A stretch of DNA of 64,000 bases from positions 31,422,106 through 31,486,105 of the forward strand of contig OZ020303.1 of NCBI GenBank assembly GCA_963971305.1, written 5' to 3'. Under the pieces are notes generated by a model. The model was not told the DNA's origin, made no database searches, and saw nothing but the letters and a program-made list of their open reading frames with translations. The position numbers were made by a program, and so were the translations under genes. The stretch's first letter is position 1. Each line of letters begins with the position of its first letter. Shown here piece by piece: positions 45,763-60,500 of the stretch. This stretch comes from Arcuatula senhousia (Eukaryota; Mollusca; Bivalvia; Mytilida; Mytilidae).

Positions 45763-46489
45763 GGATTAATGGAGACGACAAGTACAATAGTCACAATGAC
45801 TACCTGATTAGTCATCAACGGGACAGTCACTATGATTATCCCTACTTGTCACTGTGATTTTTTGAATTTTCAATGTAATAGTGGTTTAATCTGCTTTGAT
45901 GACCGGGTCCCTATGCAAGGTCAAGTATCTATACCCGTCGTGTGCAGTTTTCATTCTAAAACGTTATCGAAACTCTTTTTATATTAAGGTCACTTCCAGA
46001 CCTTCTTTTGTTTTAGTTTCCTCTCATCACTATTTCACCTTTAATATCCGAAAACAAGTCAAGCTTTCAATATGAAACCGTCTTCCACTTATATCATTTG
46101 ATTTTAATAAATGCGGTGGCAACTATCTGTATATCATTATTCTCACACAGCCTATTAGATTGGCACAGAGAAACATGAAAACAAACAAAAAAAAAACCAC
46201 AGTATTTACAATATATATACATCTGCAAGAAAGGGGCTAATGAGCAAGTATTACATACATTGAAAGCTTCTGGCTGTTTTTCATTACGGATTTTTTTTAT
46301 TGTTTTTTTTTATGATAGCTGTGTCCTACATTTTATTACATTTTATTATTATTTGTTAAAATTCATGTTGTTAAAGATTTAGATCCATATACGTTTTTAG
46401 GATTTACTAATGAAAATTAAACGTTAACTACATTTTAATACCCAAACCGGCATAAAAACGTCTATGTCTAACCCTTGTCTTTTTGAGGG

Positions 46490-47275
46490 GGACTGAGAGG
46501 TGCTAGTTTTAAACCCGCATCGAAGAAGAGGGGGGTATACTGGTCTACCTCTGTCCGTCGTCCGTCCGTCCGTCCGTCTGCAACTTAACTTTCGTAACAG
46601 TTTTCTCAGCAACTACTAATCACAGGGACTTGAAATTAGGTATATAGCTTCAGCATGAGGTCGTGTATCGCAAGTATGGAAATAGATCTATCGGGCATCT
46701 ACTTCCTGTTTACCGATTTGTTTTCACTGAGTGAATTTTCAACATTACTAGTCAACTGTTGAAAATTTCGTAACATTTTTCTCAGCAATTAAATATCACA
46801 GTGACTTGAAATTTGGTACTAGTATATGGTTTTAATATGAGGTCTTTTATCGCGAGTATCTAAATAAGGTATGTTGGATATCTACTTCCTGTTTACCGAC
46901 TAAGTCAATTTTCAACATTACTGGTCAATTGTTGAAACTTTCGTATTATTTTTCTCAGCAACTACAAATCACAGTGACTTGAAATTTGGTATATTGCTTC
47001 AATATGGGTCCTTTATCGCAAGTTTCCTGTTTAAAGACTTAGTCAATATTTAAGATTTCTGTTCATTTTTCGAAAATTTCGCAACATTTTTTTTTGCCAC
47101 CACATAATGTATTTATCACAGGGACTTGATATTTGGTATATGTCTTCAGTATGAGGTCCTTTATTGCAGGTATCGAAATTAGGTCTTCCAGATATCAACT
47201 TCATGTTTACCGACATAGTTAGTTTTGGGGGTAGCGGGGGTATACTGAGTGAGCAGTAGCTCACAGATTCCTTGT
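46490..47275 (+). mobile_element. Second tandem-core element (Helentron-like layout)
   Basis: GGGGGGTATACTGG, then a GTCCGTCC microsatellite, then four units of about 150 bp (TTTTCTCAGCAACTAC..ATCACAG.GACTTGAAATT.GGTATA.. CTACTTCCTGTTTACCGA), and a closing GGGGGTATACTGAGTGAGCA. The layout copies that of 7944-9112 although the sequence differs. Confidence 0.5.
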
Positions 47276-47324
47276 TGTTATAGGGACCTACGTTCCTTAT
47301 CTATAAGAATGCAGGTACAAATGT

Positions 47325-47600
47325 AACATTAACATGAAACGATGGTGAAAATGGGAAACAAAGCGACAGTAAATTTTGAAGTCCACTGGAAAGGGGGCAG
47401 GTAGATAGGGTAAAAAAAGGTCAATGTGGTGTACTGGTGGCAGTCAACAAAAGGTCTTTTACGTGAATAAAGCATGCCACTCCACAGTAGTCAGTGATCA
47501 GGCTTTCTGCTTCATGACATGATAAACCCTGCGCATGAGGACCACCCTATTCAACCACCTAGGATCAATCGCCCTTAGGGTAGAGTACTGTTCATCCGAC
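47325..47600 (+). repeat. Degenerate SINE-like fragment
   Basis: AACATGAAACGATGGTGAAA, AGTAAATTTTGAAGTCCACT and GGTCTTTTACGTGAATAAAG follow the order of the SINE at 41495-41947. Confidence 0.45.
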
Positions 47601-47604
47601 GTCA

Positions 47605-48480
47605 CAATTTCAAGACTCAATAGATGGGCTATGCACGGGCACAAAAGCAAGATCTGGACAAGTTGCCAAAGCAGTTAAAAATAGCTTGACTAATTGACAA
47701 AATTGTTAGATTATATTTTTTATTTTTATTTTTTAATTCCAATTACAATTTGAACTTTCCACAGCATGCATCTTGACAGTTTGATTGTGATCAACTAATA
47801 AACCTTCAAAATTTAATCAGCTGTTAATATAATTCATTTTACAATTTTGATTGTAATGTTTAGTACAGGGTTTTAATAGCTAGAATAAATCGTATTAATT
47901 TAAATATTTGTTGAATTATGTTTCGTTGTTTAAATTCTTTTGTTTGATGGATTATAAAAACTAAAGATGTTGAAAATCATACCAATAATATAACAACTAT
48001 TAAGAATCTCCGTCTTAAGAGTCTTTAAAATTTGCAATTCAACCGTTTAAATCCTGCTTTAGTTTAGAGCCCATAAAAGATAAAGTCGCATTTGCAAAAA
48101 TTGTATCTTTTCCAGCCGAACGGTTTATATACATATATTGTATCAAGCATTTAAATCATAATCCTACAAAAGCTTCAATACACAATCTCACAAAGACATG
48201 TCAAACCATAGAATAACGATTTACATCTGATAGAAGAAATTTTCGGATCCAGTACCCTAACTGGGCTTAGTTACAGGACAATTCTTTATCAAAGAGGTCT
48301 CAATTTAAAAAAATTGACAAACCCGTCAAAGAACAAAAGGCTATCGTATTTGTTTGTGTTTGGAAAAATCAATGTTATTTAAGTCAACTTAGAAAATTGA
48401 TATCAGAGACGTTTGTATATATTAAAATGTAAGACGTGGAATGGTGCCAGTCTGAGGAAAATGGCCCTGGAAGGTTCCAG
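47605..48480. other. Upstream region of gene D, no gene seen
   Basis: AT-rich, without repeats or frames that I can support. Confidence 0.35.
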
Positions 48481-48481
48481 T

Positions 48482-48491
48482 GGATAAAAGC
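48482..48491 (+). promoter_or_regulatory. Possible TATA box of gene D
   Basis: GGATAAAAGC about 65 bases before the ATG at 48553, with an Inr-like TCAGTG near 48519. Weak consensus. Confidence 0.3.
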
Positions 48492-48552
48492 AGGAAGAGT
48501 ATACTGGAAATTAACATTTCAGTGAACGATTAGTCCGTCTTTAACTGGAGTA

Positions 48553-51500
48553 ATGAGTGGCGTTGTTCTTCCACAGATTCCCGGTGCTGTACCGACGTAC
48601 GCTAGGTCCCTACCCACGGGGTTGAGTGCTAGGTCTCGACCTAATAGTTCTAGCAGTAATGCAAGTGGATACACCGTTGTACCTCATGTTTACTATGGCT
48701 CACATGGTAAGAAAATGTTAATGTCAATGCTATATTAAAATGCTATTTTGAAAACAAAGTCTTAGAACAATTAAACAATTGGAGAATGCTATTCTTTGAT
48801 TACAACACTTTTTGGGCGGAGGGGGGATCTCAAAACATTAATGCTTAAGTTTAAACGGTAATGTAATTTAAGATGGGATGGCTTGTTTTTTTGCGTCTTC
48901 AAGATACTAATTTATCCTTTCTTTGGTATAGTTTTCTGTGACGGTAAAATAGAAATGCCATTTTGTAACAAAAAATAAACTCGTTTCGTGCCATATTCTT
49001 ACTACACAAATCTTGGAAAGAAATAATCATATCTGATCAAAAATTACCTTAGTTATACATTATGCTCATATAAAAAATATGTATTCTTTGTGTAGCGGTT
49101 GGCTTAACAATTCAACGAGGTTTTTATACATTTTCTCAGTCTTTTTCAACCTCATGCCTAGAGCGCCTCTGGTGAGCTTAACGACCACGTTATTCTGTGA
49201 AGTTTTATGTAGAGACAAAAGGATAAGTGTTGAAAAGGATAAATACATTTTTCAATTAAGTTAATACTTTTTTGTTACTCTTTTAAAGCAAATATTTTTC
49301 TTCTTCCTAATTATATTCTCTCCCATTTAAAATTCAAATTGTATAATATTTGCTTTAACATTAGTGACTTATATAACATTGTTTTCGTACAAAGCGTGAC
49401 ATATATCTAATGTTTATAAAGTTCTTAATACCACTACCGTTCGAGGAGTTTGTACAAATATTTCAGTTGCTTATATATTGATAAATTTAGATCTATATAA
49501 ATTCTTCATCCATATTGGCATAAGAGTCAATCTCCGGTACGTATGTTTAAGCAAAGATGAACTCAAAAATCAATCGAATTTCAAGTGTCCTACAAAAATC
49601 TGTTATATCTTTACAAATATTATTTGACATTTGTCACATGCACGCCGTGATCTCTATGGATATTGATTGTTGCCATACAAAGTACCCTTCAAATTGGAAC
49701 GCAATCCTTTCCTTCTAAACATAACCACGAATCAAAGTCAAAAAGATTAAAATTTAATCTTTTGTTTCTTCTTCTATATTACATAAATATTTCCAAAACG
49801 TTCAAGTTGTCAAATAGAACTTTGTCTTTGACTTTTTGAATGTTTTTTTTTATCTACAAATATATTATTTATTTTCTTATTTCACATATCGTTTCATGTT
49901 TGAGTTTCTAATTTAGAAATATTGATTTTAGCTTGAAAATATCGTTCACATACAGTTGTAATATTTCAAAACGCATAAATAATTCATACTAATTCTTTTT
50001 AGTCTTTACCGTTTGCTTTTGACTTTGTAAGAGAAGATAACTTAAAGCATCCTTTTCAATCCATTGATACCTATCAAAGCACCGAGGCACAAAGGACTTG
50101 CGTTTGTTCGTTTTTTTTTTCAATAGCTTCATCTTCATTAGGTAGCTTTTAATAATAAGAAACTGGATAAATGAAAATGTGATGTAGACCGATACTCTGA
50201 ATCTTCTTTTACGTAAAAAAGCATGAGGCGGTAATTATTTCAGTTCAGTTCTTTTAAATTAAAAGACCGACCCATTGTATATGAAAAAGGTGTTGTGAAA
50301 TCCGAATTCGATTAAGTATATGAGTGTCGTCATTTTATAAGACGCGATAGGAAAGCTATCTTGTCAGTTTTGCTTTATTCCTAAGGATCGCAAATGCGGC
50401 TCTATCAGAAGACGACTATGAAAGGGTTGATAAAATAATTATGACGTGATGATATCCCGGGATGATGTAGTGATTTTCGACTGCTGCCGGTCAACTTAGA
50501 CTATTGCAGGGGACGTGGGGTTCTTTCTCAAATCAAAACCTGCAGCGATGTTCATAAACATGCAAGGAATATTGCATTTTGCCCGACTGTGGTTTGCGCT
50601 CTTTATTGATACTATGGGATGATAAACCCAGTGGATAAACCCTGCAGTCATGATAAAATCTTTTGTCCGACGCAACGACCAAGGGTACTTGACATTCTTT
50701 ATTAATGATAGGTGAAAGAGCGATAGTGCTGAACGCTCCAACAGCACTATATAGGTTTCATTGGAGCGATGAACATAAAAAGAATGATACAATGAATATG
50801 AAATGAAGGAAAATATTTAGGGTGAGAGGGAAACAAAAAAAAATGACGACCACTTAAAAAGGGGAGTGGGAGCTATTGGCGGAAATTTAAGCCTAGGTGA
50901 AGCATTACTTTGTGGCCCAGAAAGGGGTCATTTTTCGTGCATGAAGCGTGGAACTCTCATCACACGTTAGACCATTATGGTCAGCGATCCATATTATGAC
51001 CTGACAATCGCGCGAACGAGGGCCATCGTCAAATGTACAAAAATAAAACAAATACAAATAAGTAGAAAACGATTCAACAGTATCACTTCAGAATTTATTG
51101 TCAAGTTGCAAAATAGGTTCTCTTACAATTAATCCACAAAAAAGAGAGAAATCATCAAAGGGATTTTTTAATTTATTTTTTGTCCGGCTTAGGCACGGAC
51201 CATTTGATTTTCTGGGGTGGGGGGGGGGCTGGGATTTTACCTTGAGCCAGATTATTTTTTTCACACACATATTAAGCAAGGAAATTTTGTTGGCAAGATT
51301 TTTTTTTTTCAATTGGCAAGATTTAAACCAGATTATTTTTTCCAACCTAGGTGCTGGCAAGATTTTTTTTTTTACAAAATTCAGGGCCGGGAAATTTTTT
51401 TCAAAAAAATCCCAGTTCCCCCCCCCCCCCCCCCCCCCGAAAATCAAATGGTCCGTGCCTTATGAAAGAACAGAGCAAGAAGTTTCTGGGAATATTTACA

Positions 51501-54500
51501 AGTACCGTTGGCATTCAAATGAGAGATAAAGCAGTTTACGAAGTGTCCACTAGAATCTTTGTATTCAATACCAGAAAGTGAGCACTACCAAGGAGCATAA
51601 TAATGTTAAATATCTAAAATTTGTAAACATTTGTGTATTAAGACTCTTTTTTAACTAAGGGAGCAACCATTTGATTTTTATGGGGGGGGGGGCTATGGAT
51701 ATTTTCTTCGTCCTGCCTTTGTATTTTTGGGAAAAGTCGAGCCTGGATTTTTTTTTTGCGCGCACGCAATTTTTTCTATTTTTAAAGCAACTATAATTTT
51801 TTTAGTTTTTTAGCCAAAAATACCATCCTGCCTTTTTTTACTCAAAGCACTGTCCTGCCTTTTTATTTCTGGATTTTTGCCATCCTGCCTTTTTATTTCA
51901 AAAATCACCATAGCCCCCATAAAAATCAAATGGTCGCTCCCTAAAACACAAACAGATCCTAGATATCTGTGACATAAATATATACATGTGTTGTTGGGAA
52001 GTACAAAATGTAATGTACATATATATTTAACAAAGTAAAACAGAATGATTGAATACTAGTATATAATTTGAATTTATTTAAAACGCAAATAGTATTATAT
52101 AAACACCAATAAAACATAATAAGCTCACACATGTTCAACAACACATCCTGTTTTAAAACTGGGAAGATGAGACATGTCTCTTTTCGTTTCTTGAAGATCT
52201 ATTGAAGTGAAAGACATTTTTCCACCATGGTACCCACGTATTTGCTCTTTAAGCGTAAAACCTTTCTAAACATCAAACCGTAAACAAGGGTTAATGTATC
52301 AACTATTAATAGATCGAATTTTAATGCAAATTGTTGTTTATTCAATTTACGATTTATGAACGCATATGGAGTAGGTGTTTGTTTAATACCTTTTAAATCT
52401 ATTTTCCATATTAACTTGTGTAACCAAAGCTTGTAATATACAGCACTTCTATATTCTTAAAGGGGGTATTAAACGGTAATGATGCATACCCATAGTTTAT
52501 AAATGTATCTATTTATTCAATAAGATTTGAATGACTAGGGAAAAAGGCATATCTGTATACCTCCAGTGTGGCGATGAGGACCATTTTTTGGCAGGAATTT
52601 AGAATTAGTCGCTTGGCTGTTATGACCAAATCAATGGCAGATATAAACAAATTATAATCGGATTTTGCATCTAATATAGTTGGCAAGTCTGACACTTTAT
52701 ATTCAGAACTATGTTCCTTATTAAACAATTTTGACCTTATTCTCGAAACTAAATTTCATAAAGTTACACAGCGAAATTATATCATTCAAGTTCTATTGAA
52801 TTTTTTAATGCCTTGTCCGGTTAGATTTGGTATACTAGTAGTAAAGTATATCCCATTTTGTCATATTTTCTCCTTTTGAAATTGTGATGAATGAAATTGA
52901 CATGTAAACCTACTGCATCTGCATTTTGAGCAGTTATTTTACTGCTAGTACAGAAGAGTACTGAAACGTGCTTGTTCATGAAAAATGATATTTAATATCA
53001 ATATAAAAAAATGAGTAAATATAAAGCAAATAATGAGATGTGGAATAAGTGTATGCAACACAGCTCACATGACAAACGGCAATTTAGAAGAAGAAGAAAA
53101 AAACGCAATAGAAATCGCCAGCAGCTTTCAATGAGGCCAGTAGGCGCTGCTCGCCGTTCTTCAATCGGCCCATGGTCTAATTAAAATGCATATAATTCAA
53201 ATCCAGTCCTGAAATAGTCAAATATATACCCCTTCTTAAACAAGGAACAGAAAACATCAAAAAGACAAATACAAACAAAAGCTTTGTCAGAGATTCCTGA
53301 CATAGGACAGCCACATATAAAATGTGGCGGGGTTACACTAGTTTTCTTTTGGGATCCCCCCTCCCCCTAATAAATAATCTCGGACAAAGCACAATGTCAC
53401 GATGCACATTCAAAGTACTTAAAAATACCTTCTTTATATATTTTAGATGTCTGCAGTTTTCTTACTCCAAAAAACAGTGGTAGATCCTACAGCAAGCTGC
53501 CGTCGCTTAGACACAAGGTATTCATCTTTACAAACTATTTTGATATATTCGACTATGGACAGAAAGTAAATTACTTCAGAACGCAAAGTAGAATAATATA
53601 AATGGCATTTCCCCATTGTTTTTGTTTTTTGTTTTTTAAGACTGGTAAAAAAAATCTAAACTAAATCCCTTTTTTAAGTGCCCTCGAGATTTGTATCAAA
53701 TATCTATTGCCTCTTCATAAAAAGAATCTTTTTTTTTATTTTGCCTGGATTTTTTTACTTTTATTTCTGTCGACTATCTGTGTTCTCTTTTATATTATCA
53801 AATTTGAAAATTCAAACTGATTCGGCTTTATGGCAATTATGAATTGTAGTTTAAATGAATATCATTTTACATTTAATTGGGTGGTTTTCATTGATTGATT
53901 GGTATCGTTTTATTTTTAATTGCATAATTTGCCGTGATGTAACTAAGTTCTATACGTTCACTTGTCCGTATGTTCGTAACAAACATTATTTCGTAAACAA
54001 GAAGGCCCCAAGAAGGATTTCATAACCATCTTTAAACATGCAGTTTTAAAACTTTTAAATTTTTAAAACGTCTACAAGGTATTCCAAAGATATACATTTT
54101 TCGATTTCCGAAAGGACTAGAGCCGTTCATGGAGAAGGTCTACTGAATATAATCGAATGATAGACCTCTGTTTTTTTTTTTTTTTTTTTTTTTTTTGCAG
54201 TCCGGTGCGATAGCCACATGTTGCCAGTTTCCACCCTATAACTCATATTTTGTTTCTAGCCACCGCGTTGTGTTTGGTGTTACTTCTAAGATCGCAATTG
54301 AAGAGAGAGGTTATGCACTATACAATATGGTTTAACTCAACTTTTCATATGGATTTCTTGTACAAAGTCAGGGGCATGGCGGTCATCTATTTCACCCGGC
54401 GTGTCATTGACTCATGTTGTCTTCAGATCACACCAGTTTGTTTGTTTTGTTTCTACCTAATTTCCTTTAATTTTTATTTTTATTTTATTTTTATTTTTAT

Positions 54501-57500
54501 TTTTTTTTTAATAAGAAATTAAAACAAGAAGGGTTTCAGGAGATTTTACATAATAGTTGTAATTAAATGTGGTTATCCAAAACGCCATTAGAAATTTATG
54601 CATATTTTATAAAAACTGCGTTTAATATTTCCTAGTTTTAATACAATCTGTAAGTAAATCTCATGAATTCAATTTCTCCGTTTATCTGACTCTATTTAGA
54701 TCAGATATCTTGTATACCACATGCAACACCCATTTAAATGTAAAGGAAACAATTTAAACTTAAATTCATTTCACTGACAATATGGAAATATGACATTTAC
54801 ACAAATTATAATATCAAGATATTTCATTTAAATGGAGTGCTTTAACATCTGACTTATGATACAATATCATTTGTCTGTAAATGAAACGTGTTTAAGAAAC
54901 CCCACTTTTATAGTTTGAATTGAGAATTATGATAAATGTGAAACCGTACTCAAACCTTTTATGAAAGGGATTGTAGTGCTGCTGCATAATAGTGTTTCAT
55001 TACCAGTGTAATTGTACGCAATGGATAAAGAACTGAAGTCATAGTTTGACTGACTGGTGTATCGTGCTTTGGGTTGAGTTTTGATTTCTTTGAGTGCGGA
55101 ATAACATTGTTAACTTCATGTAATTCCGTTGCACAAAATGTCGACAGTGTCATCTGACCGCTTATCTGAAGGATTTTATACAATATATATTTATACTCCG
55201 AAAAGAAAAGTTGACTTATATTTGTCTGCGGATCCTAAACCTGTTCTTTCGCTTCCAAAAATAACAGTAAGCAATACTTCATGTTTTTAACAGTTATGTA
55301 TGCATGTACATACAGTATTAATGCTCTGATTATGATTTTCTGATATTTTACAAGAATATTCACGATTGTATTTGAACTCACAACTACTTTGAATAAAAGA
55401 AGCTATGGCTACTTTTGTTATAATGGTCTCCTCGGTTGCTGTCTTACCGTGAAAATTTTACTGAAGATATCATCTACAATACAAAAAAATACTGGATACC
55501 TATCTCTCACTTGAGTACAGATGTGGATTTGTCATAGACAGAGTGTGTGAATTATCGTCTTTTACCAGATTTGACCTACACTACGTACAGTACTAATTGT
55601 TTGTTTCGTGCACAAAAAGTCAGGAACTGCTTACCAGTCTGGCGCAAATAAACCTTTGTTGTGAGCTTGTGTTACCGATTGTTGGGGGGGGGGGTGTCGG
55701 TAACTGTGGGATTTTTTTTCATTTGTTGTATTTGGTGGAAATTGATTTTGTCTTTGGTTTTTCGGACTTCCGACATTCGTATTACCAATTGATGCTTCGT
55801 TTCTTCTTCCGATTTATTATTTTCAAGATTTGCATATTCTTTATTGGTCATCTTTCATTCGACCTTCCCGAAAATGGCCTTATTGTAAATTTAGGATGAG
55901 GAAAACAGCAAAAGCGTAATTGAATTTGTGTCTTGCATATGTTCTCCATATTTTTTTTTTCAAATTACGAAGTAAAATAATATGTAACCAACGCTCCAGG
56001 TATAGTATAGACAATATATGTCTATCTGAAAGGTCCTATAATTGAATTTAACCAATAATTCTATTTTTCTTTTATTTCTTAGCGAGGACCTGGAAGTATC
56101 AATTCAGATATCAGCTCCCAGTATTCTGCCAAATACAGAAGTTCGTCAGATCTCAGCCAAGCCAAAGTTGCCAGCTCGCCATTCTTGCCAAAGGTAACTT
56201 CTCCCAGATTGTTTTCTTAGTTGGTCGATTTGTCGCCACTTTCATCTTGAAAATGAATTCTATAAATAAACAATATTTCTAAACATGATGGTCGTTGTTT
56301 ACTGTAAGAGACGAACGACTATCAGCATTTAAGAAGCAAAATGGACAGGAATAGACAATGTGAATAGATAAACAATTCAATTTCAACCTTGAAAAAAAAA
56401 CTATTACCAAACTCCTATGAATAACTGAATATCATGAATATAGGAATTATTCTCATATCAAACTTTTTGATTGTTCATTTTTAGCTCACCTGGCCAAAGG
56501 CCATGTGAGCTTATGCCATCACTATGCGTCCGTAGTCGTCCGTCGTCGTCTGTCGTCCGTCGTCCGTCGTCGTCTGTCGTCCGTAAACAATTTCAAAAAT
56601 CTTCTTCTCTGAAACCACTGAACCAATTTTACTAAAACTTTGCAGAATGATATATATGACATGTTGGCAACAAACGATCCTCATTTTAAAATGATTCGAT
56701 TAAAAACATGGCTGCTCTTACTAAAAATAGAACATAGGGTAAAATCACTTGAAATGGCTTATAACTCAGCAACCATAACAGATAGAAAAAATCTGAAGGA
56801 TCTTAGGCTCTTCAGAATCAAAAGCTCTACAAAAGTCTCCATTGGGTCGAAGTTGTCAGATGACCCCTTATAGGGGTTACAGCCCCTTAAAGGTGAAAAA
56901 TAGCGTTTTTTCATGTTTTTGGCCTATAGAATGAAAACTATTGCAGATATAGAAAAGCGGTTGCTTGCTTAAATGTTAAGCTCATTTAGCTCTACAGAAG
57001 TTTCCATAGGGTCGAAGTTGTCAGATGACTCTTTATAGGGGTTACAGCCCCTTAAAAAATGAAAAATAGTGTGTTTTTTTGCTTATTTAAAATGAAAACT
57101 ATTGCAGATAGAAAAAAAACTTTTTCTTGCTTAAACATTCAGCTCATTTAGCTATACAAACATTTTCATAGTGTTGACAGCAAGACCAGGTGAGCGATTC
57201 AGGCTCCTGGGAGCCTCTTGTTTGTCTAGGAACATATATTTATTTTAAAAGGTATACATGTAAAATGTCACATTGTATATACTCGTGAGTAAACATTCCT
57301 TGCATTATTAATTTAGTTTGAACTAAATAGATAAAGAACTTTAATTAAACCTTACTACAAAAAAGGTCAACTTTATAAAATAAAATGATACTTTTGGCAT
57401 ATGAGTAAATCAGCCCTAATTAAAATTAAGTCATGAACATTCAAAATTAAGAAATTCAATATTATGAGATTGGGTAGCTTTTTTAATGCCTTATACCAGG

Positions 57501-60500
57501 GCAATTGATTGTATAATATTGCCACCAATAAGCTAATTTTTGTATACTTAAATGGCCACATGTATATTCATTTTTTTAAAAGACCTAGCTGCCAATTTAT
57601 AAAGAAATGTATCAATTCGCTAATTGTAAGATCAAAGTTCGGATTCCAAGGCTTTCTATGATTCAAAGTAACTTCTTGATCGTTGAAAAGGGTATAAGGG
57701 GTATAGAATCATAGAAATGGCACTTGTCTTGGTGGATGGTAACACCCTCGCACATAAAGCACTTTAATGTATAATTGCAAAAACAAATAAAAGGTTTGTC
57801 TTCTGGTAAAGGTATATGACACTCATACATTAAGGGACTTACCAAACTATATCAAAGCATGGTGACAAGTACAGAAGTTCTGTACTATGTGTAACCAAAA
57901 ATGATTACAACGTCCAAATTTATGACATAGGTCTATGATTTTGAAACATTTCTTAATAGACAGATTTTAGTTGATAAATTGCAAATTTGACTAGATTTAG
58001 TTGAAATTTGGTTCGAGCAGACTGATATTCTTCAGACATTTATAATTTTCAAAACAAATAACTGTAAGAATGCGAATTTATAAACAAATGGCTTGATACT
58101 TTATTTAATGATTTTTGTTTTCAGTCTGATTCAGAGGAATGTCTTAAATGTCTGTTAAAGGTTCCACACAAAAGATGTGAATCGGTATGTACAATGTATA
58201 ACGGTTTCATTATGTGTGTTCTTCTTGTGGAATTATTTTTTATATTATCATTTCAAACTTCTAAGATGCTTAACGGTTTTTTTATTTCATGACCAGAAAT
58301 TTGTTATTTTTGGTACCTAAAGAAAAAAAAATATATTCAAATTTCAAGTAGAGTAAAAGTATCATTTTCCTCTAGAACATATTTTTAGGAAAAAAAAGCA
58401 ATTCGACAGAGACATTGAATCTTTAACATAAATCTTGACAAAAATTAAGTCAAAGTCATTCGAAGGGTAATTTATGGCATTTAATGAATATCAAGTACCT
58501 GTTCATTAGATAAGAGCTATTTAGATCATGTTCACTTCAAGGTTTCCATACCAAAAACGTCACAGACTGTCTGAAGTTTGTTATAAAAGAGTTAAATGTA
58601 GATAATTACTATTTGTCCTTCGACATTTTTAACTGTTTAACTTCTGATATAAAGACATGCATTCAATTACCATAAGATATGGATAGCTTTTCTGGAGTAC
58701 CTCGTTAATTATCAAATATCAAGGTTTTTGGAAGAAAATATACATACATGTATAGTAGATAGAAAATTTATGTAAATTGATTGATATCATTGATTAATTT
58801 TAAACGTTTTCTAAAGAACGAAACATTAAACTTTAGGAGACTTTAATATTAATCTGTTCTGTCATGTGCATATACATTGTAACCATAATAGAATAAGATC
58901 TGATTAAAACTTTAAAGCAGGAGTTTTCCTTCAAGTGTTTGCCGAGGTTGTATTATAAGTTATCACGATAACTTGATAGCAATTACCCTACCATTCTATA
59001 TTTTGTATCGCAGTTTAAAAAAAATAACAGTTTGAAAACATTCTTTCAAAAATTGGTTAAAAAATCAACTGTATCAAATAATGATAACTCCTTTCTTTTT
59101 ATATCAAAATTGGTAAAAAAATATGTTTTGCTTGTTTACATTCATGTAACAGTGTTATTTATTGCTGAAGCCAATTTGTTAATCTTGAGACTATTTACAG
59201 TCGTTACTTTCTGGTCTACAAATGCAGATTTATTTACAAAATTGTCTTTTCACAGCACAAATACATACGTGTAGGGGGTGGCTATCGCCATGGTTACTGG
59301 TATGTCAAGTGTCTTCTGGAGGAGCTAGAACTACAGGTACATTTTATTCAAATATCGCTTCGAAATTTGGGCAAACCGTCTTTTTTTTCTAAATATCCTC
59401 CGTACTTACTCGCATTTTCTTTTGACAGTAGTTTATATTTACGGTTTTAGTCATATGTTTTATTTATTTATTTTTTCGTCTTCATTGTCTTCAATGGAAT
59501 TTTCATGACAACTACCTTTTGACTGACACTAAATCTAATAGAATCAAATATTGTAATTTAACAATCACTCAAGCCTAACCACTAGATGTAATCATGCACA
59601 TTGAAACCTACTCGAACCACAATTTTCTTTTTTGGAGGGGGGTGTGGGTGGGGGTAGGGGTTGGATGCTTTATATAGTGTCAATTAAGAAATGGCCACAT
59701 CGTTTTTTTTGTGATTATGAATAAATCTGACAACACAACCTACAGATAATATCTGATATATTAATTTCTATGGCTAGTAGGAAAATAATTTGAATCATTT
59801 TGTAAATTTTAGAGACAGAGAGAACTTATTCGACAACAGAGATTGCAAGCGATTAAAGAGAAAAGTAAGCAGTTTTTGACATATCTATACTATTCTAACT
59901 TTAACCTTTTTTAAAATTACTATTCCTCAATTCGTACAATTGTCGAATTTTGATTTCTTACAATTCCTAGCAGAATAAAAAGTTGATTCATTAAACAATT
60001 TCCGGTTATCTTCAAAGTTTACTTCTTCTTTATTTCTCATCCCGCCTCTATGTTCATTGTTCATTTTATCATCCTCTTTCATATTCACCGCCTTCTTAAC
60101 CTAGGCTCACTCAATAGACCTTCTTGTTGTTCTTCATAAATGGCTCAGTATTTTTAAGACTATTAAAGAGTGCAACCAATTTATCTTTAAATGCTTTGTG
60201 ATTTTATTTTCAGCCGTCAAAGCGATCAAAACTTACATTAGAACAAAAAGTGGACGGCTTATCGAAAAAATCATTTTCCTTTCCGAGGAAGATTACGAGG
60301 CATTTAAAGAGGGCAAAAATGTTATGGACATTCTGTCAAAATATCTGTCTAAAGAAGAGGCGGCGGGCTTGGAAAAATGGGATAAAGATGAAGTCAAGGC
60401 CATCAAAACCTACGTCAGAACAAAGAGCGGGAGATTGATAGAAAAGGTTGTTTATGTTTCGAAATCAGACTATGATGCCATTACAAGTGGGCAGGTTGAT

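Noticed and set aside
51098..51529. Open frames of 143 and 119 codons on opposite strands
   Set aside because: Both run through a G/C-run Harbinger-like MITE with TTA target duplication; the translation is Phe/Pro/Gly low complexity.
56640..56873. 77-codon frame in gene D intron 3
   Set aside because: It lies within the Helentron-like element and its core repeats.
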